DNA from: Sedimentisphaerales bacterium | GTDB lineage: Bacteria; Planctomycetota; Phycisphaerae; Sedimentisphaerales; SM23-30 | Direction: 5' to 3' | Assembly (NCBI GenBank): GCA_030640865.1 | Contig: DAOWIP010000381.1 | Location: 1-7,259 of the forward strand | DNA length: 7,259 nt | Part shown: positions 1 through 7,259 of the stretch, piece by piece | Position numbering within the stretch: the first letter of the stretch is position 1 | How the letters are laid out: the number at the start of each line of letters is the position of its first letter | Made by a program: the position numbers and the translations under genes | The notes under the pieces: model-generated | Seen by the model: the letters and a program-made list of their open reading frames with translations, nothing else | The model's database searches: none | Told to the model about the DNA's origin: nothing

Positions 1-387
1 ATGCTCCTGAAGAAATCGACCGTAACAAATCTTTTCGACAACCACCCGCCTTTTCAAATCGACGGCAACTTTGGCGGCACGGCCGGTATCGCTGAGATGC
101 TTCTTCAGTCACACGCCGGTGAAATCCATTTGTTGCCGGCCCTGCCCACGGCCTGGCCCGACGGATATGTCAATGGGCTTCGCGCACGCGGCGGATTCGA
201 AATCGCCATCACATGGAAAAACGGCAAATTGACTGAAGCAAAAATTCATTCTCTTCTCGGCCGAGTCTGCGAAGTCAGATATGAACATCCCCTTATGGTA
301 TCCGGGATCAATTTCGACAGAACGCGGGACAACGCTATCCGGTTCGATACCGGCAACGGCAAAACATATATTCTACGCAGACAATAG
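1..387 (+). CDS. GH95 family alpha-L-fucosidase/alpha-L-galactosidase, C-terminal fragment
   Basis: This is the last 128 codons of a glycoside hydrolase of family GH95, which hydrolyses terminal alpha-L-fucose (often alpha-1,2-linked) or alpha-L-galactose by inversion. The fragment carries the hallmark [17 protein letters not shown] block (residues 10-26). The Asp in QIDGN (residue 21) corresponds, from memory, to catalytic Asp766 of Bifidobacterium AfcA; its distance from the C-terminus fits. Then come the typical C-terminal beta-sandwich motifs: [26 protein letters not shown] (about 41-67) with WKNGKL following. Family members are about 750-900 residues, so some 85% of the protein, including the N-terminal domain and the catalytic Asn and Glu, lies left of the window. 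The ATG at base 1 is an internal Met, not a start. Whether the enzyme is exported cannot be seen. It converges on the symporter gene with 118 bases between stop codons. Family call is firm; fucose versus L-galactose preference is open. Confidence 0.93.
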   Translation: MLLKKSTVTNLFDNHPPFQIDGNFGGTAGIAEMLLQSHAGEIHLLPALPTAWPDGYVNGLRARGGFEIAITWKNGKLTEAKIHSLLGRVCEVRYEHPLMVSGINFDRTRDNAIRFDTGNGKTYILRRQ

Positions 388-414
388 GAATATATACCAC
401 ATGTCAATGCGACG

Positions 415-475
415 GGTGGCAAGTTTAAGCATGGCATTCCAACTGTGTGCCACCTTTCTGTATTTCAGAGAGGTG
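415..475. repeat. Overlapping inverted repeats in the convergent intergenic gap
   Basis: The gap between the two convergent stop codons holds two mutually exclusive hairpins. The stronger is 451-460 paired with 466-475: a 10-bp stem (CACCTTTCTG with CAGAGAGGTG, one G-U wobble) around a 5-base loop. The other pairs GGTGGCA (415-421) with TGCCACC (448-454), and inside it AGTT (422-425) with AACT (441-444). They share 451-454, so only one can form at a time. Neither is followed by a convincing run of T on either strand, so a classical intrinsic terminator is not supported. A terminator of both convergent transcripts working without a U tract, or a decayed REP-like palindrome, are the best explanations. 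Confidence 0.45.
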
Positions 476-505
476 CTTCTGCCAATGATACCCGCTGGAC
501 ATATC

Positions 506-2425
506 TTACCAGAAGAAAATATACAGGGCAACGGTTAGCGCCACGACCACCAGCCCCAGCACCTTGGCGATCCCGGATGATTCAAGATTGATGTCCGTTT
601 TTATGGGCATTACTTTGGGTTCTTTCAACGGTTTGATCATCGTGATAATACCCATGACCGCCAGTACGCAGAAGAACGAAATCGCCATTCGGTCCAGAAA
701 CGCCAGGCTCGGCATCATCAATTTCAACAGGTAATACATGGGCGGGTTCAGCAACAGCCCGACAACACCTGTTATCGGTGGAGCTTTTTTTACCAGCAGA
801 CCGAAAACAAATACTGCCAGGATACCCGGAGAAATAAAGCCCTGGAACTCCTGAATATATTTAAAAATACCACCGAATTTTGGGTCGTCCAGCATCGGCG
901 CTATTGAACAGCCGATGACGGCAAAAACACCGACGCATATTCGCCCGGTGGTTACCAGATTTATCTGGGATGCCTTTTTGTTTATGTATTTTCTGTATAT
1001 GTCCATAGTGAATATGGTTGAGGCGGAGTTGAGCATCGAGGCAAGCGAACTCATCACGGCGCCCAGGATGGCAGCAAGCATAAAACCGCGCAGGCCGCTT
1101 GGTACCAGTTTTTTTATCAACAGAGCAAAGGCCGCGTCATATTTATAGCCGATTAATTCCGATGAAATCTCGATATGTTGTTGTTTGTCCAGTGCTTTGT
1201 TCTTCTCGGAAATTTTGTTTAGGAGTCCATTGTTAATTCCAACCATTGCTTTGAAGTCTTCGGGCATGGTTTCGGGCGTCTTTTCGCCGGCTAAGGCGTG
1301 GTTGAACGCGATAATAGCCAACGCTTTTTCCTGATACATTTCTACGAAATCGTCGTTGAACTTAAATGCTGTTTTCGCTCCGACTGGTTCTGATTGAACC
1401 TGCTCAAACTTGGCCAACACGGTTTTATTATTGTCCGCCGCCTCATCCTTCATATCCAGTTTGTATAAATTGAAGGCTATGATACCGGGAATCACGATTA
1501 TGAATGGGATAATCAGTTTTAGGGCCGCGGCGAAGACGATACCTTTTTGTCCTTCGCCCAATGATTTCGCACCTAATGTTCTTTGTGTAATATACTGGTT
1601 CAGGCCCCAGTAATAGAAGTTCGGAATCCACAATCCGAGAACCAGTGCTGTCCACGGTATTTCCGGGTCGCTCCGCGGCATAACCATATGGAGTTTATGG
1701 GAATTAAGCGCCCTGAATTTTTCGACGGCCCCCGCATTAATATCGATATTGGCTAATTCCGGTATGGTTTCAACCGTCGCTACACCCAGCTCCCTCATCG
1801 CCAGAATAACAACGATTGCTCCGCCGACGATAAGGGCTGACCCTTGCAGTAAATCCGCCCAGGCGCAGGCCTTCAGCCCGCCCGATGCCACGTATGCCGC
1901 CGCCAGAACCCCTATGACCCAACATGCCGATGTAATCGTAATGGTAATGCCCAGAATTTCCTGACCGCCGAAAAGTGTTTTGACCGTAAGTGCCCCGGAA
2001 TATACCACCGCCGCGAAGGTAACAAACACATAGGTCAGGATCATAAACATTGCCATAACAGAGCGGGCCGCCTCGTTATAGCGGTACTGCAGAAATTCAG
2101 GGATGGTGTATATCCCGCTACGTAAAAACATGGGCAGGAAAAAGAAAGCCACAATTACCAGCGTAATAGCGGCCATCCATTCGTAACTCGCTATCGCCAG
2201 CCCCAGCCACTTGGCAGCACTACCGGACATGCCGATAAACTGCTCGGTCGAGATATTAGCCGCGATCAGCGAAAAACCGATCAACCACCAACTCAGCCCC
2301 CTACCGGCCAGAAAATAGTCCTCACTGCTTTTTTCCTTACGGCTCTTCAGAACACCAAGGCTGACTACCGCGATAATAAACCCGACAAATATAGCAATAT
2401 CGAATCCGCTTAAACTGAATTCCAT
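506..2425 (-). CDS. SSS-family Na+/sugar symporter, vSGLT-like (probable galactose/glucose transporter)
   Basis: A 639-residue inner-membrane sodium/solute symporter (TC 2.A.21) that would import a monosaccharide with Na+. Resemblance to Vibrio vSGLT runs the whole length: SSEDYFLAGR (33-42), ANISTEQFIGMSG (56-68), LAIASYEW (76-83), the GLKACAWADLLQG segment (183-195), NFYYWGLNQYITQR (269-282), MSSLASMLNSASTIFTMDIY (458-477), YIQEFQGFISPGILAVF (523-539), and a C-terminus ending in LYIFFW. Residues matching vSGLT galactose ligands (recalled from its structure) are Q62, E82, N269, K303 and Q525, with W273 and gate Y272; S91 of vSGLT appears as A85. S459/S460 match the Na+-site serines. About 14 membrane helices are expected. 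A hydrophilic stretch at about 324-429 is far longer than the matching vSGLT loop. The ATG at 2425 is chosen because GGAGG sits 8 bases upstream; an earlier in-frame TTG (2440) overlaps that ribosome site. It is divergent from the GH2 gene and convergent with the GH95 gene. Exact sugar is inferred. Confidence 0.93.
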   Translation of the reverse strand: MEFSLSGFDIAIFVGFIIAVVSLGVLKSRKEKSSEDYFLAGRGLSWWLIGFSLIAANISTEQFIGMSGSAAKWLGLAIASYEWMAAITLVIVAFFFLPMFLRSGIYTIPEFLQYRYNEAARSVMAMFMILTYVFVTFAAVVYSGALTVKTLFGGQEILGITITITSACWVIGVLAAAYVASGGLKACAWADLLQGSALIVGGAIVVILAMRELGVATVETIPELANIDINAGAVEKFRALNSHKLHMVMPRSDPEIPWTALVLGLWIPNFYYWGLNQYITQRTLGAKSLGEGQKGIVFAAALKLIIPFIIVIPGIIAFNLYKLDMKDEAADNNKTVLAKFEQVQSEPVGAKTAFKFNDDFVEMYQEKALAIIAFNHALAGEKTPETMPEDFKAMVGINNGLLNKISEKNKALDKQQHIEISSELIGYKYDAAFALLIKKLVPSGLRGFMLAAILGAVMSSLASMLNSASTIFTMDIYRKYINKKASQINLVTTGRICVGVFAVIGCSIAPMLDDPKFGGIFKYIQEFQGFISPGILAVFVFGLLVKKAPPITGVVGLLLNPPMYYLLKLMMPSLAFLDRMAISFFCVLAVMGIITMIKPLKEPKVMPIKTDINLESSGIAKVLGLVVVALTVALYIFFW

Positions 2426-2463
2426 ATAACAAACCTCCAAATATGCACGCGACGGTTTAATTG

Positions 2464-2477
2464 CGTTGTCGATAACG
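2464..2477. promoter_or_regulatory. Near-palindrome, candidate operator at the symporter promoter
   Basis: CGTTGTCGATAACG is a 14-base palindrome with one mismatched pair (12 of 14 bases symmetric) and a central TCGA. It covers the expected transcription start of the symporter gene, about 7 bases past its -10 candidate, which is a place where a repressor could block initiation. It shares the GT...CG.T.AC skeleton with the sites at 5930-5941 and 6077-6088 (7 of 12 positions), so the same regulator type is conceivable. Only the symmetry is seen; binding is inferred. Confidence 0.3.
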
Positions 2478-2482
2478 TCGGG

Positions 2483-2511
2483 ATTCTATAACAAAGCAAT
2501 TCAGACTGCAA
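2483..2511 (-). promoter_or_regulatory. Candidate sigma70-type promoter for the symporter gene
   Basis: Read on the minus strand, TTGCAG (2511-2506) is followed after 17 bases by TAGAAT (2488-2483). The -10 matches TATAAT at five of six positions; the -35 matches TTGACA at only three. Transcription would begin near 2476, giving a leader of about 50 bases before the ATG at 2425. Confidence 0.4.
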
Positions 2512-2648
2512 GCGAAAAAATCGCCCCATACAGCAATCCGTGGTTTCATAATATTTCAGTTTCATTTGACGGCAGCGATGGGAAATATGTGGTTGATTTT
2601 TTATCTGGTTCCGGCTATATACAGGTCAGGAATATAATTTCAAGCTGA

Positions 2649-5915
<3,267 letters not shown>

Positions 5916-5929
5916 ACAATATAAAATCG

Positions 5930-5946
5930 GTAACCGTTCACGGGGT
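5930..5946 (+). promoter_or_regulatory. Upstream copy of a 17-base inverted pair, candidate LacI-family operator
   Basis: GTAACCGTTCACGGGGT lies 15 bases after the GH2 stop and is the exact reverse complement of 6072-6088. Its first 12 bases, GTAACCGTTCAC, are themselves quasi-palindromic around a central CG (8 of 12 bases symmetric) and resemble the GWAANCGNTTWC-type operators of the LacI/GalR family. The added GGGGT is also conserved in the second copy. The exact repeat is seen directly; operator function is inferred. Confidence 0.5.
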
Positions 5947-6025
5947 AAATATGCCGGTTTTGAGATATTAAGGACAATTTGATTGACTATTTCATCAAAG
6001 AACTTTAAAGATATTGTAAAATATT

Positions 6026-6053
6026 TTGACACAGCAGCCAAATAGCCTACAAA
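6026..6053 (+). promoter_or_regulatory. Candidate promoter for the DUF4038 / GH140-like gene
   Basis: A perfect TTGACA (6026-6031) is followed after 16 bases by TACAAA (6048-6053), placing the transcript start near 6060 and the leader at about 80 bases. The design matches that at 2656-2683. The inverted copies at 5930 and 6072 lie on either side, the second about 12 bases into the transcript. Confidence 0.5.
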
Positions 6054-6071
6054 AGAATAAGAGCCGTTTTA

Positions 6072-6088
6072 ACCCCGTGAACGGTTAC
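6072..6088 (-). promoter_or_regulatory. Downstream copy of the 17-base inverted pair, candidate LacI-family operator
   Basis: ACCCCGTGAACGGTTAC is the exact reverse complement of 5930-5946. It starts about 12 bases past the expected transcript start of the DUF4038 gene, a classic repressor-block position. The centres of the two CG cores are 147 bases apart, which is 14 helical turns at 10.5 bases per turn, so both would face the same side of the DNA. Confidence 0.5.
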
Positions 6089-6139
6089 GACAAATGACTG
6101 TTTCTTGAATACTCCTGCCACAAGAAAGGATGAAAGATT

Positions 6140-7259
6140 ATGAAGCACTACATGATATGGACTGTATTGTTGTGCACTATTTATTTCACAAACACAACAA
6201 CAGAAGCGTTAGCCGAGAAGCTGAGCGATTTGCGGGTGAGTGAAAACGGCCGGTTTCTGGTTCGTAAGGACGGTTCAGGATTCTTTCCCCTCGCCGATAC
6301 GGCCTGGGCGATTGCCTGGAAGTTAAATCGCGGCGAGGTTGAGAAGTATCTGCAACATCGCAAGGATCAGAAGTTCAACATGATTGCGCTAATTGCGTTT
6401 CCTTCCTACGGTAAAAGTAAGGTCGTCGCTAATGTATATGGAGATAATCCTTTTGAGGCCAACCGTGGCAAGTGGAATCCACTGCGACCAGTTATAACAC
6501 CGGGGGGAAGTCCTGTAAATTCGATAGAATATGATTATTGGGACCACCTGGAATATATCATCGACGCCTCAGAATCCAGGGGTATGTACGTGATTTTATT
6601 GCCGACGTGGGGCACCTATGTGGCCGGAAATTGGGGCGGCGAAAATACGTCTGAAATCATCTTTAACTCAACCAACTCGTATAAATATGGCCGCTGGATC
6701 GGCCAACGGTTCAGGAACAAGAAAAACATCATCTGGATGATAGGTGGCGACCGCAATGCCGTATATGGCAACAAGGACTATCGAAATGTGTTCCGGGCAA
6801 TGGCCGAGGGAGTAGCCGACGGTGTCAACGAAGTTGACAAACAGGATACAAAAGCAGATTACAGCACAACACTTATGAGTTACCATCCGAGGAAATATAT
6901 GCCCAATTCTTCCGAGTGGTTCCACAACGATGCGTGGCTGGACTTTAACTCGATTCAGGACCAGCCGAAAGATCAGATAACCGCGATTAAGTTGGATTAC
7001 GGTCTATATCCTACAAAACCAACATGGCTTTTCGAGGGTCGATATGAAAATCTTGTGAGAAAGAACGACATCTACAAAGACTGGCAAATTCGTTTCCAGT
7101 CATATCAAACGGTCTTTGCCGGCGGCCTTGGAATTACCTACGGGCATATGAATATATTCGGTTTCGGCATTAAATCTACTGGCATAACTTTAGACCCTGA
7201 TAAAAAATGGGAGAGCAATCTGGACGACCCAGGCGCTATAGATATGCAGTATATGTTGA
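6140..7259 (+). CDS. Exported DUF4038 / GH140-like glycoside hydrolase, 3' end outside the window
   Basis: The reading frame stays open from the ATG at 6140 to the window edge, giving 373 residues without a stop. A signal peptide with cleavage after ALA (23-25) points to export. The sequence follows the DUF4038 TIM barrel: FFPLADTAWAIAWKLNRGEV (48-67), KFNMIALIAF (78-87), GMYVILLPTWG (148-158), NIIWMIGGDRN (196-206), and KPTWLFEGRYEN (293-304). D204 in GGDR and E299 in FEGRYE match, from memory, the catalytic Asp187 and Glu284 of the Bacteroides apiosidase BT1012 (GH140), with similar spacing (95 versus 97). Family proteins are usually about 450-500 residues with a C-terminal beta-sandwich, so roughly the last quarter is missing. 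AAAGGA stands 9 bases before the ATG, as in the GH2 gene. Function is expected to be cleavage of a side-chain sugar such as apiose from a plant glycan, but many DUF4038 members are uncharacterised, so the substrate is uncertain. Confidence 0.88.
   Translation, partial: MKHYMIWTVLLCTIYFTNTTTEALAEKLSDLRVSENGRFLVRKDGSGFFPLADTAWAIAWKLNRGEVEKYLQHRKDQKFNMIALIAFPSYGKSKVVANVYGDNPFEANRGKWNPLRPVITPGGSPVNSIEYDYWDHLEYIIDASESRGMYVILLPTWGTYVAGNWGGENTSEIIFNSTNSYKYGRWIGQRFRNKKNIIWMIGGDRNAVYGNKDYRNVFRAMAEGVADGVNEVDKQDTKADYSTTLMSYHPRKYMPNSSEWFHNDAWLDFNSIQDQPKDQITAIKLDYGLYPTKPTWLFEGRYENLVRKNDIYKDWQIRFQSYQTVFAGGLGITYGHMNIFGFGIKSTGITLDPDKKWESNLDDPGAIDMQYML

Larger units (their letters stand above)
5916..6139. other. 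Intergenic control region before the DUF4038 gene
   Basis: These 224 bases are AT-rich and hold the two 17-base inverted sequences, the promoter at 6026-6053, a small inverted repeat TTTGAT/ATCAAA (5978-5983 and 5994-5999, 10-base loop), the palindrome CTTTAAAG (6003-6010) and AAAATATTTT (6018-6027) overlapping the -35 box. No hairpin with a T run follows the GH2 stop, so termination of GH2 transcription is not evident and read-through is possible. Confidence 0.55.

Noticed and set aside
2426..2440. Earlier TTG start for the symporter (5 extra residues)
   Set aside because: The TTG at 2440 overlaps the GGAGG ribosome site that serves the ATG at 2425, so the ATG is the better start.
2430..2648. 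Open plus-strand frame in the divergent intergenic region (about 70 codons, only TTG starts)
   Set aside because: There is no ATG and no ribosome site, no family resemblance I recognise, and the frame lies over both promoter candidates. It could be a gene relic, but nothing positive supports that.
5930..6088. Intrinsic terminator of the GH2 gene formed by the 17-base inverted pair
   Set aside because: The arms are separated by 125 bases and there is no T run after the second arm (it continues GACAAATG), so it does not look like a terminator hairpin.

Overview
This window looks like part of a polysaccharide-degradation locus from a saccharolytic, Gram-negative-type bacterium. Exported glycoside hydrolases stand next to a sodium/sugar symporter, with no TonB receptor/SusD pair and no ABC transporter in view. 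That style is common in the Planctomycetota, Verrucomicrobiota, Lentisphaerota and Kiritimatiellota group and argues against a standard Bacteroidota PUL. This placement is an inference from gene style, moderate GC and protein motifs; no marker gene is present.

Layout. (1) 1-387, plus strand: the C-terminal end of a GH95 enzyme (alpha-L-fucosidase / alpha-L-galactosidase family), whose start lies outside the window. (2) 388-505: convergent gap with two competing inverted repeats. (3) 506-2425, minus strand: a complete SSS-family symporter closely resembling the Vibrio Na+/galactose transporter vSGLT, with an enlarged hydrophilic loop. (4) 2426-2726: divergent control region with a promoter for each flanking gene. 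(5) 2727-5915, plus strand: a complete exported GH2 beta-galactosidase of the five-domain LacZ type. (6) 5916-6139: intergenic segment with a consensus-like promoter bracketed by two identical 17-bp sequences in inverted orientation, each containing a LacI-type operator-like core. (7) 6140-7259, plus strand: an exported DUF4038 / GH140-like hydrolase (apiosidase-like fold) that runs off the right edge.

Likely joint role. The hydrolases would remove terminal L-fucose/L-galactose (GH95), beta-galactose or a related sugar (GH2) and possibly a side-chain sugar such as apiose (GH140-like) from a complex plant or algal polysaccharide. The symporter would import a released monosaccharide, most likely galactose or glucose. 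GH95 + GH2 + GH140 recalls rhamnogalacturonan-II side-chain degradation, but that is a hypothesis from family names, and xyloglucan or fucosylated algal glycans remain possible. The most interesting non-coding signal is the operator-like inverted pair around the promoter of the DUF4038 gene, and the near-identical promoter design of the two exported hydrolase genes.
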